53,002 nt of DNA from an uncultured Verrucomicrobiales bacterium (GTDB lineage Bacteria; Verrucomicrobiota; Verrucomicrobiia; Limisphaerales; Palsa-1400), in NCBI GenBank assembly GCA_903927905.1, contig CAIYOY010000230.1:1-53002 (forward strand). The letters are read 5' to 3'. The notes beneath the pieces were generated by a model, which made no database searches, was not told where the DNA came from, and saw only the letters and a list, made by a program, of their open reading frames with translations. Numbering within the stretch: the first letter of the stretch is position 1; every line of letters begins with the position of its first letter. Below are positions 34,779 through 42,226 of this stretch, piece after piece. The translations under genes were made by a program, and so were the position numbers.

Positions 34779-35693
34779 ATGAAAAAAACCATGGCTCTGT
34801 TGCTGCTGCTTCCCTGGCTGGCTTTCGCCGATGACCAGACCAATAATGCCCCCGAAAAAACCGACACCATGGTGAAACGCCTCCTGGCGCTCAAGGAGGT
34901 CGAATCCAAATTGCACTTTGAACAAGGCACCATTGTTCTAAAAAACGATCTGGCGAAAATCAATCTCCCGGAAAATTTCCGCTACCTGTCCGGCGCCGAT
35001 GCCGACACTGTCCTGGAAAAAATGTGGGGCAATCCGCCGGGATCACATTCGCTGGGCATGATCGTGCCAGCCAATATCAGCCTGCTGGATCGTGGCTCTT
35101 GGGCAGTGGTGATCACTTACAACGAAGACGGTTACGTCAAAGATGCCGACGCCGACAAAATAAATTACGCCGATCTGTTGAAACAAATGCAGGATAGCGT
35201 CCGCGAAGCCAGCAAAGAACGGGAAAAGGAAGGCTATAAATCCATCGAATTGGTCGGCTGGGCCGCTCCACCCCGCTATGACAAAGAGACGCATAAAATG
35301 TATTGGGCCAAAGAAATCCATTTTGGCGGATCGAAAGCAAACACGCTCAATTACAACATCCGTATTTTGGGCCGACGCGGCGTCCTGGTGCTGAATGCCG
35401 TGGCTTCGATGAAGAATTTTGACGACATCCAAGAACAAGCTCCCACCATCGTCAAGATGGTGGATTTCAAGGAAGGCAATCGTTACGCCGACTTTGACAG
35501 CAAGACCGACCACGTGGCAGCGTATGGCCTGGCGGCATTGGTGGCGGGTGGCATCGCGGCGAAAGCGGGGTTGTTCAAATTGTTATGGGTGGGATTGCTC
35601 GCGGCCAAAAAGTTTGTCATCATCGGGTTGGTGGCCATTGGCAGCTTTATCAAAAAGCTGTTCAAACGGAAGGACGATTCAAATCCGGTTTAA
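34779..35693 (+). CDS. DUF2167 membrane protein
   Basis: The product has 304 residues. Signal peptide MKKTMALLLLLPWLAFADD. The DUF2167 domain covers most of the rest: LHFEQGTIVLKNDLAKINLP, FRYLSGADADTVLEKMWGNP, SWAVVITYNEDGYVKDADAD, VGWAAPPRYDKETHKMYWAK, LNYNIRILGRRGVLVLNAVA. Near the C-terminus two hydrophobic segments (about 250-290) and a basic tail (KKLFKRKDD) follow. The family is predicted to be membrane-attached, with the domain outside the cytoplasm. Function unknown. An M50 protease gene starts one base after the stop. Confidence 0.9.
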   Translation: MKKTMALLLLLPWLAFADDQTNNAPEKTDTMVKRLLALKEVESKLHFEQGTIVLKNDLAKINLPENFRYLSGADADTVLEKMWGNPPGSHSLGMIVPANISLLDRGSWAVVITYNEDGYVKDADADKINYADLLKQMQDSVREASKEREKEGYKSIELVGWAAPPRYDKETHKMYWAKEIHFGGSKANTLNYNIRILGRRGVLVLNAVASMKNFDDIQEQAPTIVKMVDFKEGNRYADFDSKTDHVAAYGLAALVAGGIAAKAGLFKLLWVGLLAAKKFVIIGLVAIGSFIKKLFKRKDDSNPV

Positions 35694-35694
35694 A

Positions 35695-36396
35695 ATGTCT
35701 GACGATATATTTTTTGGGACGGCGTGGTACATAGTATTTTTGTTTTCGACCACGGTGCATGAAGCCAGCCATGCGCTGGCGGCGTTGAAATTGGGCGACG
35801 ACACCGCGCATCGCGGCGGACAGGTCTCGCTCGACCCCACGCCCCACATCAAACGCGAACCGATAGGCATGGTGGTGGTGCCGCTGATCTCGTATTACTT
35901 TAGCCATTGGATGATTGGCTGGGCCAGCGCGCCGTACGATCCGCACTGGGCACAAACGCATCCGAGGCGGGCGGGACTGATGGCCATCGCCGGACCTGCT
36001 TCAAATTTTCTTCTGATGATCATCGCGGCGATTTTAATCCGGGTGGGGATTGCCTTCGGCTGGTTCGACGCGCCGGGTTCAATCACTTTCACGCACGTGG
36101 TCGCGCCGACGCATCAGGGTTTATGCTATTTGGCAGCGGTTTTATTAAGCATCATGTTTTCCCTGAATTTGTTGCTAGGCTGTTTCAATTTGCTGCCCCT
36201 GCCCCCGTTGGATGGAAGTAGTGTGCCGTTGATTTTTTTATCGGAATCTGCGGCGGAAAAATATTGGAATTTCATGTCCTTGCCGGCCATGCGGATTGTA
36301 GGTCTGATGGTGGCATGGAATGTATTTGGGGCGATATTTTCACCGATCCATCTCTTCGCGGTGAATATGCTATACCCCGGCATCCACTACGCTTGA
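35695..36396 (+). CDS. site-2-protease-like M50 metallopeptidase
   Basis: This 233-residue intramembrane zinc protease homologue begins MSDDIFFGTAWYIVFLF. It has HEASH (residues 22-26), the HExxH zinc motif, and the distal LLPLPPLDGSSVP, the N/P-x-DG type ligand. Five to six hydrophobic segments are present. This is the short, PDZ-less group of Rip-like proteases (YwhC/SpoIVFB group). The start at 35695 follows the TAA of the DUF2167 gene (35691-35693), so they are coupled. It ends convergently with the DUF309 gene, overlapping by ten bases. Confidence 0.87.
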   Translation: MSDDIFFGTAWYIVFLFSTTVHEASHALAALKLGDDTAHRGGQVSLDPTPHIKREPIGMVVVPLISYYFSHWMIGWASAPYDPHWAQTHPRRAGLMAIAGPASNFLLMIIAAILIRVGIAFGWFDAPGSITFTHVVAPTHQGLCYLAAVLLSIMFSLNLLLGCFNLLPLPPLDGSSVPLIFLSESAAEKYWNFMSLPAMRIVGLMVAWNVFGAIFSPIHLFAVNMLYPGIHYA

Positions 36397-36800
36397 TGTG
36401 GCACTTGGATTTTAGGATGGTGTTCTAAGGTGAGAGGATTTTGAAGAAAATCACCAGCTTCGATTTTTTTCAGCCAATGTTCGATTAAAGCCAAAACGTG
36501 CGGCACATCCAGATGACGATGGTTCGGCGGATAAGATTTCAGATTGGCGTGGGCCAACTTGAAAAGCGCAGCCGACGGACGGAGGCGGTTTTTTTGCAAA
36601 TGAACAAAGGCACCAGCCAGTTGGATCAAGCCTTTGTAAAAGGCGTAATTATGCCCCTTTTTTTCCGCCAGCCAAAGTTGCTCCAAAACGTCATGGGCTT
36701 CGTAAAACTCACCGCGATTGAAACGCTCGAAATAGCCCAGATAATAAGGATCCGGGCCGTCGGGAAGCGTGGCGGCGATGCGTTGGCTTTTGTTCAGCAC
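36387..36800 (-). CDS. DUF309 family protein
   Basis: The product has 137 residues with the DUF309 core: RFNRGEFYEAHDVLEQLWLA, KGLIQLAGAFVHLQKNRLRP, SAALFKLAHANLKSYPP. This small all-helical fold is of unknown function. It starts at ATG 36800 and overlaps the M50 gene end-to-end by ten bases. No partner gene is evident. Confidence 0.88.
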   Translation of the reverse strand: MLNKSQRIAATLPDGPDPYYLGYFERFNRGEFYEAHDVLEQLWLAEKKGHNYAFYKGLIQLAGAFVHLQKNRLRPSAALFKLAHANLKSYPPNHRHLDVPHVLALIEHWLKKIEAGDFLQNPLTLEHHPKIQVPHQA

Positions 36801-36889
36801 AGACGGAAGCTAATGGAAAAATTGTGGTTTTAAAAGGAACATTGGTCGGCTATCATTCATGGTGATAACTGTTTTGCTGGCCAATTAAT

Positions 36890-38515
36890 ATGTTCGCCGT
36901 CCGTTTATTTCGCAGGGAGCTTTCCATAGGGTTGCTGGTCGTGGCCTGCCTTTTGGGCCTGACGTCGCGCAGCGGCGCGGCTGTGACCAATCTGGTTCAA
37001 GTGCCGCCGATCTGGACACAATTCGCCGGTTCTCCGACCGATAGCGTCCGCAGTGACGATATTTATTTCATTGATCAAAACACCGGCTGGGCCTCACGCA
37101 ACAACAAGATTTATAAAACGATCAATGGCGGAACCACCTGGACATTGCAGGCAACGATCACCGGGGCGCATTTTCGCAGCATCAGTTTCCTTACGGCCAC
37201 ACACGGTTTTGCGGGAAATCTTGGCGTCGGTTCTTATGACGGGAACGTGAGCAACACCAACGTGCTTTACGAAACGCTTGATGGCGGCAGCACCTGGCAC
37301 GTTTTTCCGGGATTATCCGAACAAGGGATGAAAGGTTTCTGCGCCATGTCCGTGCTGGACAGCAATCACATATACGGCGGTGGCCGCGTGCGGAGTCCGG
37401 CTTTTTTTGTGAAATCCGAAGATGGCGGAACCAATTGGACCGCGACCAATCTCACAGCCGCCGGAGTGATGAACGCCATCATGGACGTCTATTTCCAGGA
37501 CACGAACAACGGCTGGCTCTGCGGCATGGATACCAACGCCTACAACACCACCTGCACTTCGCCTTCTTATCACGGCGCCATCGCTCATACCACCGATGGC
37601 GGAAAAACTTGGACCCAAGTGGTCAATTCCCAACTGGACTGTTCTTACTTTTGGAAATTGGCCTGGCCGTCACCGCAAGTCGGCTACTGTTCGTTGCAAC
37701 AAAATGCCTCCAGCTATGATCACGTCATTTTTTACAAAACCGTGGATGGGGGACAAACTTGGGTGTCGAACGGCATTCCGCAAAGCGCCTTTGGCGGCAG
37801 CGGGACATTTTATATTCAGGGCATCGGTTTCGTCAGCACCAACGTCGGGTGGGTGGGCGGCGCATCTGGTTTATCCGATGTGGATACATTTCTCGGAACA
37901 ACCAATGGCGGCGCGTCGTGGTTTCCGGCGGGCTATACCTTGACCAGTTTCATTAATCGGATTCGTTTCAAAGCCAGCGATTTTGGTTTTGCCTCGGGTT
38001 ATCGGCTGCACCTCTACCATTCGCCGCTGGCCATCACCAACCAGACCGCCAGCCTGGCCGCGATGGGCGGTGATTCGCCTCAATTTCAAATCGGCGTCTA
38101 TGCGTTGAGCAAAGCTGGGTATCAGTGGCAAAAGAATGGCACCAACATCAGCAGCGCGACCAATACCGTTCTGAATCTCACCAATGTGACCCGCGCAGAC
38201 GAAGCCATTTACACGGCAACGGTGACCAATTCCTATGGTGCGATCATCAGCAGCAATATCAATCTGCGGGTTTATGTGCCGCAACGTTTTGGCCGTCCGC
38301 AGATATTGAGCAACGGCTCGTGGCGATTTGTTTTCGGCGACAACGACGGCAGCGCGATCAGCAGCAATAATCTGGCAAATTTCGAATTGGATGCGAGTTA
38401 TGATTTGACCAACTGGCAATCACTCAATCTGCCGTTTTATTTGACGAACGGAATGATCCAGGTGGATGACGCGACCAATTATCCCGAGCGGTTTTACCGG
38501 GTGATCGAGCATTAA
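36890..38515 (+). CDS. secreted Ycf48/BNR-type beta-propeller protein with Ig-like and YRV C-terminal domains
   Basis: The product has 541 residues and an N-terminal signal (LSIGLLVVACLLGLTSRSGA, cleavage near GAA). Residues about 40-365 form a beta-propeller with repeated blades marked by NGGTTWTLQ, LDGGSTWHVF, EDGGTNWTA, TDGGKTWTQ, VDGGQTWVS and TNGGASWFP, each preceded by a line such as FIDQNTGWAS or FQDTNNGWLC. This resembles the Ycf48/photosystem assembly BNR group. An Ig-like domain follows (GYQWQKNGTNISSATNTVLN, IYTATVTNSYGAIISS, about 400-460). The last 55 residues (FELDASYDLTNWQSLNLPF ... ERFYRVIEH) are the C-terminal domain shared with three other proteins of the window. It is probably cell-surface located. 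Confidence 0.85.
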   Translation: MFAVRLFRRELSIGLLVVACLLGLTSRSGAAVTNLVQVPPIWTQFAGSPTDSVRSDDIYFIDQNTGWASRNNKIYKTINGGTTWTLQATITGAHFRSISFLTATHGFAGNLGVGSYDGNVSNTNVLYETLDGGSTWHVFPGLSEQGMKGFCAMSVLDSNHIYGGGRVRSPAFFVKSEDGGTNWTATNLTAAGVMNAIMDVYFQDTNNGWLCGMDTNAYNTTCTSPSYHGAIAHTTDGGKTWTQVVNSQLDCSYFWKLAWPSPQVGYCSLQQNASSYDHVIFYKTVDGGQTWVSNGIPQSAFGGSGTFYIQGIGFVSTNVGWVGGASGLSDVDTFLGTTNGGASWFPAGYTLTSFINRIRFKASDFGFASGYRLHLYHSPLAITNQTASLAAMGGDSPQFQIGVYALSKAGYQWQKNGTNISSATNTVLNLTNVTRADEAIYTATVTNSYGAIISSNINLRVYVPQRFGRPQILSNGSWRFVFGDNDGSAISSNNLANFELDASYDLTNWQSLNLPFYLTNGMIQVDDATNYPERFYRVIEH

Positions 38516-38904
38516 CCCAGCTTCGTCCCGCAATGGGCGCAGTAGTTGGCGGAACGGGGTGAGACGGCCTGACATTGAGAGCAATTTTTTTGTTCGGACA
38601 AGTGACGGTAATGGATGACCAAATTGCGGATATAGGGAATCCACGCAAAGGCATACGCAAAAATAAAAATTGCGTCCTTTCCCTGCACCAAAGCGTACCC
38701 CAGCAACAGCAGCGAACCGATCAGGCTCAGCCACCAGAAAATCACCGGGATGACGACCTGCCCTTTTTTCTCCGTGGCATACCATTGCACAAAAAAGCGC
38801 GAGGAAAAGGCGGCGTTGCCAAGCCAGCCCATGACCGCCCAGACGCTCCAATCGGCGCCGAGAAATTTGTCGTTGTGCCAAAGCAAATGTTTGAGCCAAT
38901 CCAT
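38512..38904 (-). CDS. lipid-A biosynthesis N-terminal (LAB_N) domain protein with zinc ribbon
   Basis: The product has 130 residues. LAB_N part: WAVMGWLGNAAFSSRFFVQW, KKGQVVIPVIFWWLSLIGSL, LLLGYALVQGKDAIFIFAYA, FAWIPYIRNLVIHY, with three membrane helices. LAB_N is found at the N-terminus of some lipid A enzymes and alone. After it comes a C-terminal zinc ribbon (CSQCQAVSPRSANYCAHCG, residues about 108-126), which is not usual. The start ATG at 38904 lies two bases after the stop of the DR2241-like gene. The stop overlaps the opposing gene by four bases. It is the last gene of the thiH-thiS-mscS operon. Confidence 0.88.
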   Translation of the reverse strand: MDWLKHLLWHNDKFLGADWSVWAVMGWLGNAAFSSRFFVQWYATEKKGQVVIPVIFWWLSLIGSLLLLGYALVQGKDAIFIFAYAFAWIPYIRNLVIHYRHLSEQKNCSQCQAVSPRSANYCAHCGTKLG

Positions 38905-38906
38905 GG

Positions 38907-39533
38907 TTATGCTTTTACCTCTGCCGCTTGTTTATCCAAGACAATTCGCGCGGTTTTGCGCGCCAACTCCAGCATTATTGCGCAAGGTTCCAAGCAGGGA
39001 ATGATGCTTTTTGCTCCGGCTTCATCCGAGGGCAATCCAGTCACCGACCACAACCGGCGTTTCAAACACAATTTTTTAGCGCAACATTCACGGATCACGC
39101 CAACCACAGCATGGTCATCGAGCATGGCGGCGATGCGATACATGCCGGTCTGGCGTCCGGTGAATTCGCGATAGCTGGTGATGGGTGGCTGAGCGGAGCG
39201 GGCAGTAAACCAATCCGCCACCGCGCCGGGATAAAGTTGATTCAGCGCAAAATCCAAGCCGGACAAATCAAGCGCCGACACTATCCAACCAGCGACCAGA
39301 GTCGGAGCGCTGAGTAGCGGGCGGAACGCGCCGACTGAATCAAATTGCGCCAGTTTTCTGATTTCGGAAACAGACACCGACTTCAATTCCGACAACGGTT
39401 TTTTTTGGTCGGAAACATGACGGAGAGAAAATTTTCCATCCGATTTTTGCAGCAACACCTCGGCAAAAACCAGTTCATCCCGCACTTCACCAGCCAATGC
39501 GGACAACGCAGGATTCATCAAGCGGCTCGGCAT
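38907..39533 (-). CDS. DR2241-type protein (C-terminal cysteine domain, possible 4Fe-4S)
   Basis: The product has 208 residues starting MPSRLMNPALSALAGEVRDE. The C-terminal part (LNQLYPGAVADWFTARSAQP, TSYREFTGRQTGMYRIAAML, VIRECCAKKLCLKRRLW, IPCLEPCAIMLELARKTAR) matches my memory of the C-terminal region of DR2241 of Deinococcus and relatives. The cysteines of ECC...CLKRR and PCLEPC probably bind an iron-sulfur cluster. The N-terminal chelatase (CbiX) domains of DR2241 are missing here. ATG 39533 lies one base after the mscS stop; the frame is open further upstream, but that part overlaps mscS. The function is unproven. Confidence 0.6.
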   Translation of the reverse strand: MPSRLMNPALSALAGEVRDELVFAEVLLQKSDGKFSLRHVSDQKKPLSELKSVSVSEIRKLAQFDSVGAFRPLLSAPTLVAGWIVSALDLSGLDFALNQLYPGAVADWFTARSAQPPITSYREFTGRQTGMYRIAAMLDDHAVVGVIRECCAKKLCLKRRLWSVTGLPSDEAGAKSIIPCLEPCAIMLELARKTARIVLDKQAAEVKA

Positions 39534-39534
39534 A

Positions 39535-40779
39535 TTATACCGGGAGGTTCCCCTGCCCTTTGACATGAATCGTGTGAGTCGGGAAGGCGAATTCGATTTC
39601 GTGCGCTTCAAATTGTTCCTTGATCGCCATGTTCAGCTCATCATTGGCGAGCACATGGTCCTTTATCGTTTTAGCGTTCGACCAATGCACCACCAGCACG
39701 TTAAGCGAGGAATCGGCAAATTGATTGAAGACCACCAGCACATCGGCGGTCAGCGGATGTTTGCGATAAATTTGCTCAAGCAAGGCCATCGCCTCTTTCA
39801 GTTTCGCAGTCGAAGTCTCGTAATTAAGGCTCAGGGTGATCTGCGTTTTTACCGTGGGCCGGCGGCTGATGTTGACGATGGTGGCATTGCCCATCGTCTT
39901 ATTTGGAATGGTCACTAAAAAGCCGTCCATTGAGCGCACACGCGTGCTGCGCAGGCCGATGGATTCCACGTTGCCTTCCACGGCCTCCAGTTTGATGCGG
40001 TCACCGATGCGGAATGGTTTGTCCACGAGAACAGCCACCGCGCCGAACAAATTCGAGAGCGTATCCTGCGCCGCCAAACCGAGCGCAAGCCCGCCAATGG
40101 AAAGAGAGGTCAGGATGCTGCCAACGTGAATTCCCAGATTATCCGCCGTGGCCAAAGTCGCCACGATGATGATGAAGACTTTGAATGTCTTGCGAATGAC
40201 AGGGAAAAGCATCTGATCAAAGGAATGATCCGACCCCGGCGAACCGGTTCGATCACGCCAATAAATCACCAGCATATCCACGCATTTAAGCGCGAGGTAG
40301 GTCAGGGAAATGCCGACCAAAATCTGTAAACCTCTGCTTAGAAAAATAGACAATTCCAGGCCGAAATGCAGCAGAACAACAAAAGTAACCACCTTGACCG
40401 GGCCGCGAAGAAATTCGAGCAGGAGATCATCCAGTTTGGTTTCGGTTTTGGCAGCCCATTTTTTCAACCAGGTATTGATGATATAGTCGAGGGATTTGGA
40501 AACGTAATAGGCGACCAGGATGTAGAGCAACCCGGCCAGAAGTTCCCAGGCTTCCTGCCCAAAAATCGTCTCGTGCAACCAGGAAACTTTTTTCAAGCCA
40601 AAATCAATCTGATACACAGGACGGATGAGAACATTGCCCGGCTGGAGACTGATGCTTTTAACCACCGGTATCTTCCCTGAATCGTAGCCGAAGGTGGTCG
40701 CAAAAATGCACCAGATGACCAACCCGATCAGGATGGCCTTCATGAACCATTCAAATTTTAGTTTCATCAAGTGATGCAA
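39535..40779 (-). CDS. MscS-family mechanosensitive ion channel
   Basis: The product has 414 residues. Membrane helices cover about residues 10-30, 75-100, 125-155 and 195-215. The pore helix and MscS core follow: ILTSLSIGGLALGLAAQDTL, SNLFGAVAVLVDKPFRIGDR, IKLEAVEGNVESIGLRSTRV and DGFLVTIPNKTMGNATIVNI. The C-terminal cytoplasmic cage domain ends with IKEQFEAHEIEFAFPTHTIH. It protects cells against osmotic downshift by releasing solutes. ATG 40779 is the first of several near M residues. It lies 14 bases after thiS and one base before the next gene. Confidence 0.93.
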   Translation of the reverse strand: MHHLMKLKFEWFMKAILIGLVIWCIFATTFGYDSGKIPVVKSISLQPGNVLIRPVYQIDFGLKKVSWLHETIFGQEAWELLAGLLYILVAYYVSKSLDYIINTWLKKWAAKTETKLDDLLLEFLRGPVKVVTFVVLLHFGLELSIFLSRGLQILVGISLTYLALKCVDMLVIYWRDRTGSPGSDHSFDQMLFPVIRKTFKVFIIIVATLATADNLGIHVGSILTSLSIGGLALGLAAQDTLSNLFGAVAVLVDKPFRIGDRIKLEAVEGNVESIGLRSTRVRSMDGFLVTIPNKTMGNATIVNISRRPTVKTQITLSLNYETSTAKLKEAMALLEQIYRKHPLTADVLVVFNQFADSSLNVLVVHWSNAKTIKDHVLANDELNMAIKEQFEAHEIEFAFPTHTIHVKGQGNLPV

Positions 40780-40793
40780 TGCTTGTGGCCGCT

Positions 40794-41003
40794 TCAGCCC
40801 CCTGCCACGATTTTAACGATTTCCAATTTGTCACCCGGCGACAATTGGCGGGCGTTAAACTCCGACGGCGGCACCGCTTCGCCATTGTGTTCCACCACCA
40901 CGCTGCGCGGCAATAATTTTTGCGCGAGTAAAAAGGCATCGAGGGAAGAAGGCAGCTCGGCAGGTATTTCGCGACCGTTGGCGATAACAAAATTTTGGTT
41001 CAT
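40794..41003 (-). CDS. thiS: sulfur carrier protein ThiS
   Basis: The 69-residue ubiquitin-fold protein carries sulfur as a thiocarboxylate for thiazole formation in thiamine synthesis. Sequence hallmarks: NGREIPAELPSSLDAFLLAQ, SVVVEHNGEAVPPSEFNARQ, LSPGDKLEIVKIVAGG with the required C-terminal Gly-Gly. It begins 10 bases after the thiH stop. No thiG or thiF is in the window, so the thiazole synthase must lie elsewhere. Confidence 0.93.
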   Translation of the reverse strand: MNQNFVIANGREIPAELPSSLDAFLLAQKLLPRSVVVEHNGEAVPPSEFNARQLSPGDKLEIVKIVAGG

Positions 41004-41013
41004 TAATGCTAAA

Positions 41014-42195
41014 TCACGCGGTTAGCGCCGCATCCCAATCTTTCCACACCGGCTCGTAACCGAGGCGGCGAACCAGTTCGGCGATTTCTTGTGGGGAGCG
41101 TTCGTCGGCGATTTCGAATTGGCCGGTGGCCCATTCGCTGGCTCCTTCGGCCAAAGGGATAATGCGTCCGCGTTCGGTGCGATGGATGTTTTCACGACCC
41201 GCGCCGGTGTAGCCGCCAGGCTCAGTATGACTGCCCGCGCTGATCATGGTGATGCCCAGCGGGATTAGGCCGTCGCGCAATTTGGCCGACTCACGGGTGG
41301 AAAGAACGATTCCGGCATCGGGCAGGAACAGACGCAAGGCACAGACCAGTTGCACCAATTCGCGATCCTGCATCGTCGTCAAAGGCTCAAATTCCCCTGC
41401 GCACGGACGCAAGCGCGGCAAGGAAATGGTCAGTTGAGCTTTCCAACAATTCTTTAAAAGATATTCGGCATGAGCAGCCACGCATAATGCTTCGTAACGC
41501 CAATCGGCCATGCCGTAAAGCGCACCAATGCCAAGGCGGCGGAAGCCGGCGGCGTAGGCGCGTTCCGGGGTTTCCAAACGCCAGTCAAAATTGCGCTTCG
41601 GGCCGGCGGTGTGCATCTCGGCGTAAATCTGGCGATCGTATGTCTCCTGATAAACGACCAGGCCATCGGCCCCGGCGGCGACAAGCGGGCGATATTCGTC
41701 CGTTTCCATCGGGCCAACTTCGAGAGATATACCAGGAATTTCGTGATGCAAGGCCGCAACGCAATCGGCCATATATTTGCTGGCGACGAATTTAGGATGC
41801 TCCCCGGCGACGAGCAGGATATTCCGAAAGCCTTGTTCCTGGAGGGAACGCGCCTCGCGCAAAACATCATCCACGCTCAGGGTCACGCGCAGAATGGGAT
41901 TGTCCCGGGAGAAGCCGCAGTATTTGCAATTATTGATGCACTCGTTGGAGAGATAAAGCGGCGCGAAAAGCCGGATGGTTTTGCCAAAGCGTTGACGGGT
42001 CAAGGCCTGAGAACGCTGGCAAAGAGTTTCAAGAAGTTCCCCCGCCGCCGGAGAAATCAATTCGGCAAAATCGGCCAGAGACAATTTATCCCGGGCCGCA
42101 GTTGAACGCGCCTGGGCAATCGTAACTACTCGGGAGCGTTGCAGCAACGCAGACAAAGGCAGAGAATTAAATTCAGCAACAAAGCTCACCGTCAA
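41014..42195 (-). CDS. thiH: 2-iminoacetate synthase ThiH (radical SAM)
   Basis: The radical-SAM enzyme cleaves tyrosine to give 2-iminoacetate for the thiamine thiazole ring. The 393-residue product has the cluster motif SNECINNCKYCGFSRDNP (Cys-x3-Cys-x2-Cys), preceded by LTRQRFGKTIRLFAPLYLSN. Downstream: SLEVGPMETDEYRPLVAAGA, GLVVYQETYDRQIYAEMHTA, RLGIGALYGMADWRYEA and SAGSHTEPGGYTG. The frame begins with TTG at 42195; GTG at 42189 is an alternative. It starts 31 bases after the giant surface-protein gene and heads a tight operon with thiS. No TPP riboswitch is visible before it. Confidence 0.93.
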   Translation of the reverse strand: MTVSFVAEFNSLPLSALLQRSRVVTIAQARSTAARDKLSLADFAELISPAAGELLETLCQRSQALTRQRFGKTIRLFAPLYLSNECINNCKYCGFSRDNPILRVTLSVDDVLREARSLQEQGFRNILLVAGEHPKFVASKYMADCVAALHHEIPGISLEVGPMETDEYRPLVAAGADGLVVYQETYDRQIYAEMHTAGPKRNFDWRLETPERAYAAGFRRLGIGALYGMADWRYEALCVAAHAEYLLKNCWKAQLTISLPRLRPCAGEFEPLTTMQDRELVQLVCALRLFLPDAGIVLSTRESAKLRDGLIPLGITMISAGSHTEPGGYTGAGRENIHRTERGRIIPLAEGASEWATGQFEIADERSPQEIAELVRRLGYEPVWKDWDAALTA

Positions 42196-42226
42196 ATCAT
42201 ACGACTGGAGTTTGCCGGAATCAATC

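Noticed and set aside
42196-42226. TPP riboswitch before thiH
   Set aside because: Only 31 bases separate the giant gene from thiH, too short for a THI element, and no CTGAGA-type core was seen.
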